From Vibrio splendidus (GTDB lineage: Bacteria > Pseudomonadota > Gammaproteobacteria > Enterobacterales > Vibrionaceae), in assembly GCF_024347615.1 (NCBI RefSeq), contig NZ_AP025509.1, positions 434,001 through 498,000 on the forward strand: DNA of 64,000 bases, given 5' to 3'. Positions 55,367 through 64,000 of the stretch are shown piece after piece. The notes under the pieces are model-generated. The model saw only the letters and a list, made by a program, of their open reading frames with translations. It made no database searches and had not been told where the DNA came from. The position numbers and the translations under genes are program-made. Numbering within the stretch: position 1 is the stretch's first letter; each line of letters begins with the position of its first letter.

Positions 55367-55972
55367 ATGAAAATAGATTTAACGGCATATGAAGGATTAA
55401 TCTTTGATATGGACGGTACGTTGATCGATACAATGCCAGCACATGTAAAGGCGTGGCAGCAAACGGCTGAAGAATTCGGTTTTCATTTTGAAGCGTCTTG
55501 GCTGCATAGCTTAGGTGGCATGCCGAGTTATAAGATCGCGGGTGAGGTGAACAGTAAATACGGTTTATCGCTCGACCCACAAGCGGTTTCTACGTTTAAG
55601 ATGGCGTCGTTTGCTGCGATTGAAGACAAAGGAGATATCATCCCTTGTACGCATTCTCTGTTATTAGAAAATTTAGGTAGCAAGAAGATTGCCGTCGGGA
55701 CGGGTAGCCAACGTAACAGTGCAGAACAGTTGTTGGACAAAACAGATATCTTGAGCAAGCTCGATATCCTAGTGACAGCAACAGACGTTAAGAATCACAA
55801 ACCCAACCCAGATACCTTCTTAGATGCGTGTTTTGGTATGGGATTACAGCCAAAGCAGTGTGTTGTGTTTGAAGATACGAACTTAGGTAAACAAGCCGCT
55901 CATGCTGCGAAGATGGATTGTATTCTGGTGGTAGAAGGGAACAAGTTAGAGTTTTACCCGGCTCCAAGTTGA
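55367..55972 (+). CDS. HAD-superfamily sugar-phosphatase (YqaB/beta-phosphoglucomutase-like), 201 aa
   Basis: HAD motif I with nucleophile and general acid in FDMDGTLIDTMP, motif II GTGSQRNSAE, motif III Lys (NHKPNPDTFL) and motif IV VVFEDTNLG. A four-helix cap follows motif I. Close in form to YqaB fructose-1-phosphate phosphatase; the real substrate is not determinable. The start is ATG 55367; a GTG at 55355 is also possible. Confidence 0.85.
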   Translation: MKIDLTAYEGLIFDMDGTLIDTMPAHVKAWQQTAEEFGFHFEASWLHSLGGMPSYKIAGEVNSKYGLSLDPQAVSTFKMASFAAIEDKGDIIPCTHSLLLENLGSKKIAVGTGSQRNSAEQLLDKTDILSKLDILVTATDVKNHKPNPDTFLDACFGMGLQPKQCVVFEDTNLGKQAAHAAKMDCILVVEGNKLEFYPAPS

Positions 55973-55977
55973 TCGAG

Positions 55978-56015
55978 AGCCTAACAAGAGTGCTTGTACT
56001 ATCTATTGTTAGGCT
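55978..56015. terminator. bidirectional terminator between the HAD and diguanylate cyclase genes
   Basis: AGCCTAACAA pairs perfectly with TTGTTAGGCT; the minus-strand arm overlaps the stop codon of the diguanylate cyclase gene. Confidence 0.65.
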
Positions 56016-57913
56016 ATTTCACTCATTTCTTTGTCTAGGAATAAGCATACATTGTTTCTACCTGCTGCTTTAGCTTCGTATAACGCTAAATCAGCGCACT
56101 TGTAGTTCAGCGCTGGATCATTGGTGATGTTAGTAATGCCGCCACTCACAGTGACTACGTTATCGAGTTCAAGGCTCACAGCAATTCTCAGCCTGTTGAG
56201 AACGTATTCAGCTCCTTCTGTTGTGGTGTGAGGCAGAATAACACCAAACTCTTCGCCACCAATGCGAGCAACAAAATCTGTTTCACGGCATTCACGCTGA
56301 AGTACTTGAGCGACTGTTTGAATGACTCGATCACCGTAATCGTGCCCAAATCTGTCGTTAATGCGTTTGAAGTAGTCAATATCCAAGATAGCTAAGCAAG
56401 ATTGTTCGCGAGTAGGGTAACGATTAACACGAGAACATTCGTCACGAAGTTCAAGGTCAAACTTTCTTCGATTCCAGCAACCAGCTAATGCGTCTTTTTC
56501 ACTTAGATTTCTGAGCTTTTTTTCGAGTTCTTTATGTTTACTAATATCGACAAAAGAAGCGACGTAAAACTGAATCACATCTTTCGAATCTTTGATGGTT
56601 TGGATTCGTAGTATTTCAGTGATCAAAGACCCGTCTTTACGGCGATTGACCACTTCACCTTCCCAAACTCCCGTCTTAGTGATAATGCTCCACATCTTGA
56701 TGTAGAACTCTTGATTGTAGCGACCAGAGGCAAACATCGAAGGCTGACGTCCTTTTACATCTTCCAAATCGTAACCACTCACGCGAGTAAACTCTTGGTT
56801 TACTTTGATGATTCGGTTATTTCGGTCAGTAATTACCAAGGCTGACATGCCATTCATCGCGGCTTTAGCCAGTTGGCTATCGATGCTGTTCTTTTTATGG
56901 TTACTGTTCCAAAGCACAAAACCTGCTGAGATCATCGAAATTAAGAAAGATAAGGTGATGATCTGTACGAATATGGCTTGTTTTTCTTGTCGGTATTGGC
57001 TGCTAAATTGTTGGTTTTCAACATGAAGAACCAAATAAATTGGTCCTTTAAATTGCTTTATTTTAGGGCTGATATCTGAGTGAAAATACCAGTTTTTACC
57101 ATCAAAGTAGCTAGAAGAGGTATTTTCTTGAATGGCTTTCCAAAGCTCTGGGTAAAGCTTCGCATAGGTTTTATCTGAACGAGATTCAATAAGATGCCCA
57201 AACGATTCTTCGATATCAGGGCCCATGATGACATGTCCGGTTCTGTTAAGAATGACAGGGACGGCTGATGATGTACCGATTTGATAAAGAAGGCGGTCGT
57301 AGACCTCGAGCATATTAAGGTTAGCAATAAAGTAGCCAATAATACGATCTTCTGAGGCGACGGGTGTCATTATCCTTAGGGCTGGCATCAAAGGGTGGAC
57401 GACTTCACCATTCTCAATCTCTAAATCGATACCGTTGGAGCTTACTTCTCCAATCTTCAGTCGGTGGAGGTCTTTAAAGTAGCTACGAGCTGATTTGTTC
57501 TGCAGTTTATTCTCAGGAACTATTGTCGCTTTATTGTTGTTGTAGTTGATACGGTAAACCTCGTTACCTTCTAGGTCGAGGTAGCGGAGTTGAGAATAGT
57601 ATTGTTGTCCGCGAGCTAACATCACCCACAGATCTTGCAGAGCTTGTTTATGAACAATTGATGGTTCTTCAATTGCGCGAAGTAACGTTTGAGAGTCTGC
57701 GATAGAAGGAACAGAATTAGATATTTGCTCAACAATAACGGCCAGTTCGTGAAAACTGTATTCGATTTGGTTTTGGCTAGACTGCTTAATATTTAGAGTA
57801 TGCTGAGCATCAATTCTGTCAAGTTCAGAATTGATGTAGAGGGCAGGGACTAATCCTAGGGCAAATATGGTGCATAGAAATTGGCTGACTAGTTTTTTTA
57901 TACTCGTATTCAT
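56009..57913 (-). CDS. membrane diguanylate cyclase with Cache and PAS domains, ~634 aa
   Basis: Makes cyclic di-GMP. N-terminal membrane helix (~8-28), periplasmic double-Cache sensor (~35-310), second helix (IFVQIITLSFLISMISAGFVL), PAS (~350-470, VITDRNNRIIKVNQEFTRVSGYD), and GGDEF domain with an active-site GGEEF (FVARIGGEEFGVIL). No EAL domain. I chose the ATG at 57913 (GAGGACAGTG ahead), four codons inside the ORF. Ligand unknown. Confidence 0.9.
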   Translation of the reverse strand: MNTSIKKLVSQFLCTIFALGLVPALYINSELDRIDAQHTLNIKQSSQNQIEYSFHELAVIVEQISNSVPSIADSQTLLRAIEEPSIVHKQALQDLWVMLARGQQYYSQLRYLDLEGNEVYRINYNNNKATIVPENKLQNKSARSYFKDLHRLKIGEVSSNGIDLEIENGEVVHPLMPALRIMTPVASEDRIIGYFIANLNMLEVYDRLLYQIGTSSAVPVILNRTGHVIMGPDIEESFGHLIESRSDKTYAKLYPELWKAIQENTSSSYFDGKNWYFHSDISPKIKQFKGPIYLVLHVENQQFSSQYRQEKQAIFVQIITLSFLISMISAGFVLWNSNHKKNSIDSQLAKAAMNGMSALVITDRNNRIIKVNQEFTRVSGYDLEDVKGRQPSMFASGRYNQEFYIKMWSIITKTGVWEGEVVNRRKDGSLITEILRIQTIKDSKDVIQFYVASFVDISKHKELEKKLRNLSEKDALAGCWNRRKFDLELRDECSRVNRYPTREQSCLAILDIDYFKRINDRFGHDYGDRVIQTVAQVLQRECRETDFVARIGGEEFGVILPHTTTEGAEYVLNRLRIAVSLELDNVVTVSGGITNITNDPALNYKCADLALYEAKAAGRNNVCLFLDKEMSEIA

Positions 57914-58150
57914 CACTGTCCTCAAAGAATCAGCGCAATACTATATATTTTATGGGGTTTTTAATGTGATCTTAACCCAGAACTTAAAACAAGATTTGCA
58001 TATAACTACGATTTTAGTGCAACTTTTTGCATTCAAGCTTGATTGTTGAGCAATCACTTCGTTAGGAAATGATTGCTTAATATAGAACGCTGGTCTGAAA
58101 TTTGAGCCAAACTAATCGCGATTAATTGCCGTTTATCTAGCTAAGGACAC

Positions 58151-59899
58151 CTAGTTTAGGCCGATAATATTTCCATTACTATCAATGTCTAATGACATGA
58201 AAGCCGGTTTGTCAGGTAAGCCTGGCATGGTCATTACGTTGCCGCACAAAGCGTAGATGAAGCCGGCACCAGCACACAGTTTTAACTCTCTAACGGGTAC
58301 GTTAAACTGAGTGGGTGCACCCTTTATTTGAGCTTCTGTTGAAATCGATAATGGCGTTTTTGCCAAACAAACCGATAGGTCGCCATAGCCGTGTTGGTTG
58401 AACTCAGTCAGTTGTTTTCTTGCCAGTGGTGATAGCGAAATACTTGCTGCGCCGTATCCGACTTCAGCGACTGCCATCAGTTTCTCTTCTAAGCTTTGCT
58501 CAGAGTAGTACAAAGGCTTAAATTTACTCTCTGTTTGGCATGCTTTTACCACGGCGTGAGCCAACTGAATTGCACCTTCACCACCTTGACCAAAGGCTTC
58601 ACTTACTTCAACGCTGACACTTGGGTCAAAGTCGGTGATCATTTGTTTCAAAGTATCGAGCTCTTGAGCTGAATCTTGTGGGAATCGGTTGATCGCAACG
58701 ACAGTAGGTACTTGGTATTGTTTAACGTTGTTGATGTGCCATTTAAGGTTCTCAAAGCCTGCTGTGAGCGCGTCTTGATCGTCATTAAAGATTGAATCAG
58801 GTAATGGAGTACCCGGTCTCAAATCGTATAAACCAGAGTTGGCCTTTAATCCGCGTAATGTTGCGACAACTACGGCGCAATCGGGTTTCTTGTTCGATGC
58901 TTTCACTTTTATGTTACACGCTTTCTCAAAGCCCATGTCTGAGCCGAAACCACCTTCTGTCACGACGAAGTCACTCAGTTTTAACGCTATCTTATCAGCA
59001 ATAATAGATGAGTTACCGTGTGCGATGTTAGCGAAAGGTCCCGCGTGTATTAGAGTAGGAACGCCTTCAAGGGTTTGCATCAATGTTGGTTCAATAGAGT
59101 CCTTCATCGTTACTGTCATAGCGCCCGCGACGTTGAAGTCTTCTGCGGTTAATGGCGAACCTTGATTGTTGTATGCGAGTACCACACGGCCGATACGCTT
59201 GCGTAGGTCTTGCAGATCATCGGCAAGAGCGAGAATAGCCATCAGCTCTGAAGCGGCTGAGATATCAAAACCATCTTCCCGTTCAAGGCCATTAATTGTT
59301 TTGTCTGCTTCGTTTTTGCCTACTGTGATCATGCGTAATGCACGGTCATTATGGTCCAGTACACGTCGCCAAACGATTCTACTAGGATCAATGTTGAGCG
59401 CTTTTAAGCCTGAACGTGCTTCAAAGGCTTCTAACCCTTCACGGTGTTCATGATATAAGCGTGCATCAATGGCTGCAGAGGCGAGGTTATGAGCGGCTGT
59501 CACGGCATGAATGTCACCAGTGAGGTGAAGGTTTAATTGCTCCATAGGGGCGACTTGAGAGTAACCACCGCCCGCTGCGCCGCCTTTTACACCAAATACT
59601 GGGCCCATTGAAGGCTGGCGAATGCAGGCCATCGCAGATTGGTTAATCTTTGCGAGGCCTTGTGCTAATCCAATAGTAGTGACTGTTTTGCCTTCGCCAA
59701 GAGGCGTTGGTGTGATAGCGGTCACCACGACCAATTTACCATCTTGTTGGTTGGCGAGGCGTTCAAGTGATGTCAGAGACACTTTAGATTTGTATTGCCC
59801 TAATGGCTGATGTTCGTTGTGTTGCAGGCCAACTTGTTTGGCAACTTCACTGATGTTTTTAAGGGGAGTAGAGCGACAAATATCAATATCAGATAGCAT
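58151..59899 (-). CDS. fhs: formate-tetrahydrofolate ligase, 582 aa
   Basis: ATP-dependent formation of 10-formyl-THF from formate and THF. P-loop-like [15 protein letters not shown] (~residue 61) and [23 protein letters not shown] are family signatures. Length slightly over the usual ~557. Consensus PurR box 33 bp upstream. It complements gcvT/glyA in one-carbon supply. Single gene, preceded by gsk on the same strand but separated by a terminator. Confidence 0.95.
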   Translation of the reverse strand: MLSDIDICRSTPLKNISEVAKQVGLQHNEHQPLGQYKSKVSLTSLERLANQQDGKLVVVTAITPTPLGEGKTVTTIGLAQGLAKINQSAMACIRQPSMGPVFGVKGGAAGGGYSQVAPMEQLNLHLTGDIHAVTAAHNLASAAIDARLYHEHREGLEAFEARSGLKALNIDPSRIVWRRVLDHNDRALRMITVGKNEADKTINGLEREDGFDISAASELMAILALADDLQDLRKRIGRVVLAYNNQGSPLTAEDFNVAGAMTVTMKDSIEPTLMQTLEGVPTLIHAGPFANIAHGNSSIIADKIALKLSDFVVTEGGFGSDMGFEKACNIKVKASNKKPDCAVVVATLRGLKANSGLYDLRPGTPLPDSIFNDDQDALTAGFENLKWHINNVKQYQVPTVVAINRFPQDSAQELDTLKQMITDFDPSVSVEVSEAFGQGGEGAIQLAHAVVKACQTESKFKPLYYSEQSLEEKLMAVAEVGYGAASISLSPLARKQLTEFNQHGYGDLSVCLAKTPLSISTEAQIKGAPTQFNVPVRELKLCAGAGFIYALCGNVMTMPGLPDKPAFMSLDIDSNGNIIGLN

Positions 59900-59931
59900 A
59901 TTTGATCCTTATATCAGAACCGAAAGGTGGT

Positions 59932-59947
59932 ACGTAAACGTTTGCGT
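59932..59947. promoter_or_regulatory. PurR box upstream of fhs
   Basis: On the fhs strand it reads ACGCAAACGTTTACGT, which agrees with the PurR consensus ACGCAAACGTTTNCGT at every defined base. It is 33 bp before the fhs start, so purine repression of fhs is expected. Confidence 0.82.
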
Positions 59948-60104
59948 GGCGATAGTACTGTATAAATTTGCCAAGTAAAGGCAAACCACACGAATTATGT
60001 GCTGGAAGATAACAGATCTAAAGAGTCATTGCGCGAGATCAAATCTTAAACGAGCAAAATATTCGTTCTGACTGCCTTCATCTGCAGTTATATTAGTGCT
60101 GAAT

Positions 60105-60132
60105 ACAAAAAGGGCTGCATATAGCAGCCCTT
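60105..60132 (-). terminator. terminator after gsk
   Basis: AAGGGCTGC pairs perfectly with GCAGCCCTT around a five-base loop, followed on the minus strand by TTTGTATTC. Confidence 0.82.
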
Positions 60133-60192
60133 CAGGAATGGATAGTCTAGCTGGTCATCAACCTCAATGAGTTAACAACCTGGCATGGTTGA

Positions 60193-61497
60193 TTAACGAT
60201 CCCAGTATGTTTCTTCTAAGCTATCTTCGCGTTCAGGTAGCGCACGAGAAAGGCGAGGAGAGTGCTGAGTCAACACCTCATAGCTTACACGGTTTGCGTA
60301 CTTACAAATTTGAGACAGTGAAGAGTAAGTTAGACAAGCGTGTTCGTGCTTCTCAGAGTTCGGTACGTTAACGTGATGGTAGCTGTTTGCTGCCATGTCA
60401 TGTAGCAGTGCTGAAAGTGCACCATCACCAGCGCCGTTGGTGTTCTTAATCTCAAGTGGGCCGCCTAAGTAAGGGCCAATGTGAGAGTACACTTTTACTG
60501 GGTCTTTACAGTCTTGCTTACGCATCGCACGGCTGAATTCGTATTTGTTAAATTCAGGAATGTTACCCGGCAGTAACGGAAGCGTTGTTTCGCGTTTCGC
60601 TGGTTCGTCAGTGTAGCCTGCCATGTATAAGCCGACAGGGCCTGCCGTGCAGAGAACTAGGTCAACCCACTCAAGAGCTTTGTTCGCAGCCAATAGCGGA
60701 TCTTTTTCACCCGTTAATGCTTCACCTTCATCTTCATTCATTGCGACGATGGTTACGTTTTCTTTCAGGTATTCTTGCCACCATTCAGCGTTACCTTCGA
60801 TCACGTACTTCGTGCCAAGTGTCAGTACAACTGGCACATTGTACGCTTTCGCGTATTCAATCGCTTTTTGTACCGCTTTTGGCATCGGATCTTCAGGCTT
60901 ACCGCGCATTAAGTATGAAGACACAACTAATGCAGACGCTTTTTCAAAAATCTGTTCAGGAATACTTTCAGGAAGCAGCTGGTTCATGTGTCCTTCGTTG
61001 ATCGCAAACGTACGTTCGCCATCTTCGGTAATGAGCGTGTAACAACGACCAATGGGACCATCAACGGTTTGTAAGTGGTTTAAGTTCATACGAGAAGAAG
61101 TGCGGCAAAGGTAGCGGTAACCAAATGAGCCAACTTCAATCTTCTTAGACATTACGCCAAGTAGGACAGATTTGCTGTCTGCAAGAACAGAATAGTTGTG
61201 CAGTGTGTTGCCGATAGTATCGCCAGGGTATTGGTGCGTGATCAAACCGCGCTCAACTAACTCTTCATACAGCGCATCTGCTTTACTTTCTTCCAAAACC
61301 AGTGAGTGGCCTTTACTCAGCTCGTATTTTTCTAGGAACTCGTTGTCAACACGGGCTTCGATATCAACAATCGTTTGACCTATACCGACAACTGTTGCGC
61401 GGTGTAGCTTAGGTGTTTGTTGAATTTGGTTGACCAACGGATCACGGGCGTGAGTTGGAAAGTAGTGTTTAGATTTACGCTGTCCAGGAAATTTCAT
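60193..61497 (-). CDS. gsk: inosine-guanosine kinase, 434 aa
   Basis: Purine nucleoside salvage: phosphorylates inosine and guanosine. PfkB/ribokinase fold with catalytic Asp in NTNGAGDGALSALLHD, and the substrate region GDTIGNTLHNYSVLAD. Near-identical in layout and ends (MKFPGQRKSKHYF... to ...EETYWDR) to E. coli Gsk as I know it. Length matches (434). Single gene. Confidence 0.96.
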   Translation of the reverse strand: MKFPGQRKSKHYFPTHARDPLVNQIQQTPKLHRATVVGIGQTIVDIEARVDNEFLEKYELSKGHSLVLEESKADALYEELVERGLITHQYPGDTIGNTLHNYSVLADSKSVLLGVMSKKIEVGSFGYRYLCRTSSRMNLNHLQTVDGPIGRCYTLITEDGERTFAINEGHMNQLLPESIPEQIFEKASALVVSSYLMRGKPEDPMPKAVQKAIEYAKAYNVPVVLTLGTKYVIEGNAEWWQEYLKENVTIVAMNEDEGEALTGEKDPLLAANKALEWVDLVLCTAGPVGLYMAGYTDEPAKRETTLPLLPGNIPEFNKYEFSRAMRKQDCKDPVKVYSHIGPYLGGPLEIKNTNGAGDGALSALLHDMAANSYHHVNVPNSEKHEHACLTYSSLSQICKYANRVSYEVLTQHSPRLSRALPEREDSLEETYWDR

Positions 61498-61573
61498 ATG
61501 ACAAATACAGTGAAAAAATTTTGCCGCATGATATCACATTTTGTTTCTGTTTCTTTCATTTTTATTACATTTT

Positions 61574-61606
61574 GAATCACCTGCACAATGTCTGTACAGG
61601 TGATTC
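61574..61606. repeat. inverted repeat between gsk and creA
   Basis: GAATCACCTG and CAGGTGATTC (10-bp perfect arms) with a 13-base loop. Downstream of creA on its strand and upstream of gsk; lacks a clear T-run. Could be a weak terminator or an operator. Confidence 0.6.
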
Positions 61607-61639
61607 AGCTTACTTTTGCTTCAGACCATTCGCGTGAGA

Positions 61640-62116
61640 CTATTCGGCTGGTACGAGTGTTGCTGGATCTACGTAAGCCTTTGTACCCCATAGCGGAACG
61701 GTTGAAAGGCTATGTTTGAAGCTGCCTTCTGTTTCTTTGGTTGTGTAAGATAAGTAAAGCAGCGATTGATTCTCAGCATCGTAGATACGACGAACCTTCA
61801 TCGTTTTGAAGAAGATACTTTTCGACTGCTTGAATACCACTTCACCTGATTTACTTTTGTCTATTTTAGCAATCATTTCTGGAGTGATTTCGCCTGTTTG
61901 ACGACAAGAGATAGAACTATCGCTTGGATCGGAAAGACTCAGGTTTGCTTCGATTGATGCAATGTGACAAGTCACACCTTCGATCTTATCGTCATCTAAC
62001 GATGACATTTTGATATCCTTCATTGTGAAGAATCCCAGAGATACGTCGCCAACCTCGTTGTCCGAACAGCCTGCCAACATTGTGATGATACCTGCTGCTA
62101 TTAAGGCTTTTTTCAT
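61640..62116 (-). CDS. creA: CreA-family lipoprotein, 158 aa
   Basis: Type II signal peptide with lipobox LAGC (cysteine at 17). The body matches the CreA family: GDVSLGFFTMKDIKM, VTCHIA, SISCRQTGEI, GEVVFKQSKSIFFKTMKVRRIYD, LLYLSYTTK. E. coli CreA has an ordinary signal peptide, whereas this one is predicted to be lipidated. Function of the family is unknown. Two conserved cysteines could form a disulphide. Confidence 0.88.
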   Translation of the reverse strand: MKKALIAAGIITMLAGCSDNEVGDVSLGFFTMKDIKMSSLDDDKIEGVTCHIASIEANLSLSDPSDSSISCRQTGEITPEMIAKIDKSKSGEVVFKQSKSIFFKTMKVRRIYDAENQSLLYLSYTTKETEGSFKHSLSTVPLWGTKAYVDPATLVPAE

Positions 62117-62221
62117 AAGAAGTCCTTTTTATTTATATAGTTCTGTTTACTATAAGGATATTGAAAGCTTGAATACGAGTGTAGAGCTTTTCACCGAGTT
62201 CTTAAAGGATGTTATGAGAGA

Positions 62222-62347
62222 ATGAAAAATATGAAGCATTTAAAGTACTTGTTGGCGTTAGTCATGCTCTGTATCCTTTCTGCATGTAGCTCGGCTCCTA
62301 CGCCGACCATATGTCTCCCAAATAACTGTGATATTTGGGGTTACTAA
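62222..62347 (+). CDS. small lipoprotein, 41 aa
   Basis: MKNMKHLKYLLALVMLCIL then LSAC lipobox and a short mature part (CSSAPTPTICLPNNCDIWGY) of ~20 residues with three cysteines. It is the kind of tiny lipoprotein often left unannotated. No strong RBS is seen. It ends 17 bases before the next gene's start, suggesting an operon. Function unknown. Confidence 0.65.
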   Translation: MKNMKHLKYLLALVMLCILSACSSAPTPTICLPNNCDIWGY

Positions 62348-62364
62348 TCTTAGGTACTAAAAGA

Positions 62365-62859
62365 ATGAATAACGAAATACCTGAAAGCGCACATAAGAAA
62401 AACCAATGGCTGTTTAGCCAACTCGACATTGCTTATCCCGCAAAGGAGAGCTTGCTAGGTCGAGAACTTTATCAAAGCAGACTCCCATCCAAGAATTACC
62501 AACTCCTCGCTCAAGATCAAATTCCTTCCCAAATTGATGAACTGCATAAAGTCGATTTCCATAAACTGACGGTACTTTTTTCACTTAACCAAGCCAGTGT
62601 TTATCACGATGAAACCGAAAGGGCACATATGCTTGAGTTCTTGAGTCAGATTATGTTGTCTGATGAGCATGTTTTATACATTGGAACTCAAAATGGTGAT
62701 GTTGTGGCGAGTGCTATTGTCACAGAAGCGGAAGACTCTCTGTTGATCTCCGACGTGATTATTGAAAACGGTCAAGATATCAACGGCTTTGCTAAGCAGT
62801 TACATGATTTTTGGGCACAAGATCATGCTTCTCACGATAAAGTGTGGGTCGAGAACTAA
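62365..62859 (+). CDS. hypothetical protein, 164 aa
   Basis: Soluble, Gln/Asp/Glu-rich protein with an HKVDFHKLTVLFSLNQASVYHDE stretch and a C-terminal VVASAIVTEAEDSLLISDVIIENGQDINGFAKQLHDFW, the latter looking like an alpha/beta GNAT-like half, but this is weak. Start at ATG 62365 preferred over 62335, because it leaves the upstream lipoprotein stop intact. Probably cotranscribed with the small lipoprotein. Confidence 0.6.
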   Translation: MNNEIPESAHKKNQWLFSQLDIAYPAKESLLGRELYQSRLPSKNYQLLAQDQIPSQIDELHKVDFHKLTVLFSLNQASVYHDETERAHMLEFLSQIMLSDEHVLYIGTQNGDVVASAIVTEAEDSLLISDVIIENGQDINGFAKQLHDFWAQDHASHDKVWVEN

Positions 62860-62919
62860 AGATTCTTTGAGAAAGCGTTAATCTAAGTACAATACCCCAT
62901 CTTTTATAAAGGGTTTTGT

Positions 62920-64000
62920 ATGTACAAGCTATTGATATCAATCGCTGTATTGTGTGTTAGCGCTTTTTCTACAGTCAGTTTTGCTACCGACTGGGATATC
63001 AAACGCATCCTAGTTTTACACTCATACGAACCTTCTTACCAATGGACTGCTGACTTTCAGAAAGGGATAGACAGTGCGTTCAGCCAATCTCAAACCGAAG
63101 TTAAACTCTCAATCGAGTATTTGGATACAAAGCGCGTCCATAGCTCTGAGTACTACGACTATCTCGCCGATTACTTACAAGCCAAATACGCAGGTTATAA
63201 ATTTGATGGGGTTATTGCGACTGACGATAACGCGGCTAATTTCCTTGAATCACTGAGTGCGTTGATTGATCGTGCGACACCTATTGTTGCAGCGGGTATC
63301 AACGACATAAGCACCGATATGTATGCAGTGTCTGATAGAGCGACTGTGCTTTATGAGAACGATCAGATAGACGTCAATATCAAGCTGATCTCTAAACTAA
63401 GACCTAATCTAAAGAACCTCTATTTCATCAATGATTACAGTGTCACTTCTGAGCTAATCCGTAAAGATATAAGCCGTATTATGGCAGACTTTCCATCGAT
63501 TAATTTGGCCGAAATACGCGATTTGTCACTCAAGCAAACAAGTGAGTTCTTGAAAGGAGTTTCTGCTGACGATGCGGTCTTACTGAGCCACTACAATACT
63601 GAGTTAGATCAAGGTGTATATCATACCTATCAAGAGGTCGCGGAAACCTTATCTGCATCGAGCGCCGCACCAGTGTTTGCGTTATGGCAGTTTAATATAG
63701 TCGGTGATGTACTCGGAGGTTATGTAAACCACTCGCGTAGCATGGGTGAAGAGGCCGTTAGTGCGTTGGATAAGTATGTGCCTCTTAATTTTTCTACACC
63801 TTTAGTTCCTGGTGACAACAAGCGTTTTGTTTTCAATTATCCGGCGCTTAAAAAGTTTGGTATTGGTGATAATGTACTGCCGACAGGATCTGTGATTGTT
63901 AACGAGCCTTCCTCCTTTTTACAAAAGAACTTTCAATTGTTGTTGGGCTTAATCATGGTCATTACAGGGCTGAGCGTGATTATCGTGATGCAATTTATTA
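62920..64000 (+). CDS. sensor protein with periplasmic ABC-type substrate-binding domain, 5' part (runs off window)
   Basis: Signal peptide (ending VSFA), then an ABC-transporter-like periplasmic binding domain (KRILVLHSYEPSYQWTADFQKGI, GVIATDDNAANFL, LLSHYNTELDQG, GGYVNHSRSMGEEAV) to about residue 330, and a membrane helix (LLLGLIMVITGLSVIIVM) at the window edge. The frame is open to the last base (360 codons). This N-terminal layout is usual for membrane sensor proteins whose cytoplasmic part is a histidine kinase or GGDEF/EAL domain, which lies outside. Confidence 0.82.
   Translation, partial: MYKLLISIAVLCVSAFSTVSFATDWDIKRILVLHSYEPSYQWTADFQKGIDSAFSQSQTEVKLSIEYLDTKRVHSSEYYDYLADYLQAKYAGYKFDGVIATDDNAANFLESLSALIDRATPIVAAGINDISTDMYAVSDRATVLYENDQIDVNIKLISKLRPNLKNLYFINDYSVTSELIRKDISRIMADFPSINLAEIRDLSLKQTSEFLKGVSADDAVLLSHYNTELDQGVYHTYQEVAETLSASSAAPVFALWQFNIVGDVLGGYVNHSRSMGEEAVSALDKYVPLNFSTPLVPGDNKRFVFNYPALKKFGIGDNVLPTGSVIVNEPSSFLQKNFQLLLGLIMVITGLSVIIVMQFI

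Larger units (their letters stand above)
59900..60192. other. gap between gsk and fhs, 293 bp
   Basis: Holds the fhs promoter with the PurR box and the gsk terminator. No gene seen. Confidence 0.6.

Noticed and set aside
60585..61042. Long ORFs opposite gsk (138-139 codons)
   Set aside because: Antisense shadows of gsk; compositionally odd and without RBS.

Overview
The window comes from a Vibrio-like gammaproteobacterium, most likely the second chromosome of a marine Vibrio. The evidence is a VxrABC-type two-component operon with DUF3404 and DUF2861 proteins, a vibriolysin-type M4 protease, a secreted trypsin-like protease with a GlyGly-CTERM tail, an RpoS-like alternative sigma factor of the RpoQ/RpoX kind, a Vibrio-type integron attC relic, and a gcv/glyA cluster. 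There are no rRNA or tRNA genes, prophages, insertion sequences or CRISPR arrays.

Layout. 1-1.6 kb: 3' end of a large cadherin-repeat surface protein. 1.7-5.6 kb: a small hypothetical gene, an RpoS-like sigma factor, and an Hpt/response-regulator pair. 5.8-9.5 kb: an EmrAB-type efflux pair with a divergent LysR gene. 9.6-15 kb: a putative secreted glycoside hydrolase, then vxrC, vxrB and vxrA. 15.2-20.4 kb: PEBP, AraC and MFS genes, a frameshifted dsdA and a nucleotidyltransferase-like gene. 20.4-21.7 kb: a Trp-Trp leader peptide and a tryptophanyl-tRNA synthetase. 22-30.3 kb: M4 protease, a broken VOC gene, a lipoprotein, a delta-class carbonic anhydrase, LysE, SDR and two LysR genes. 30.4-36.9 kb: a seven-gene MoxR/DUF58/Bat operon. 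37.3-42.8 kb: DUF1254 protein, a chemoreceptor interrupted by an amber codon, a pilin-like protein and a MATE pump. 43-45.1 kb: accessory stretch with an orphan integron-cassette signature, a Cys-rich protein, and a 35-residue membrane protein behind a MerR-type promoter. 45.1-52.5 kb: glycine cleavage (gcvP, gcvH, gcvT) with glyA and an XRE/cupin regulator. 52.8-58 kb: an amber-interrupted serine protease, small regulators, arfB, a HAD phosphatase and a diguanylate cyclase. 58.1-64 kb: fhs, gsk, creA, two small genes and the start of a periplasmic-binding sensor.

How they work together. gcvT/H/P, glyA and fhs form a one-carbon set feeding tetrahydrofolate C1 units to purine synthesis. A consensus PurR box precedes fhs, and gsk (purine salvage) lies next to it. 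vxrABC is an envelope-stress and virulence regulatory operon. The Bat operon is a complete MoxR-VWA chaperone-like module.

Most notable observations: (1) an attenuator-like leader with tandem Trp codons, mutually exclusive stems and a sequestered Shine-Dalgarno ahead of trpS; (2) a textbook MerR/CueR-type promoter (19-bp spacer, ACCTT-N11-AAGGT dyad) driving a 35-residue membrane protein; (3) a degenerate integron attC whose inverse core matches an upstream core site; (4) four genes each broken by one simple event: a 1-base deletion, an 8-bp tandem duplication and two in-frame TAG codons. Operator, promoter and RNA-structure calls are by eye only.
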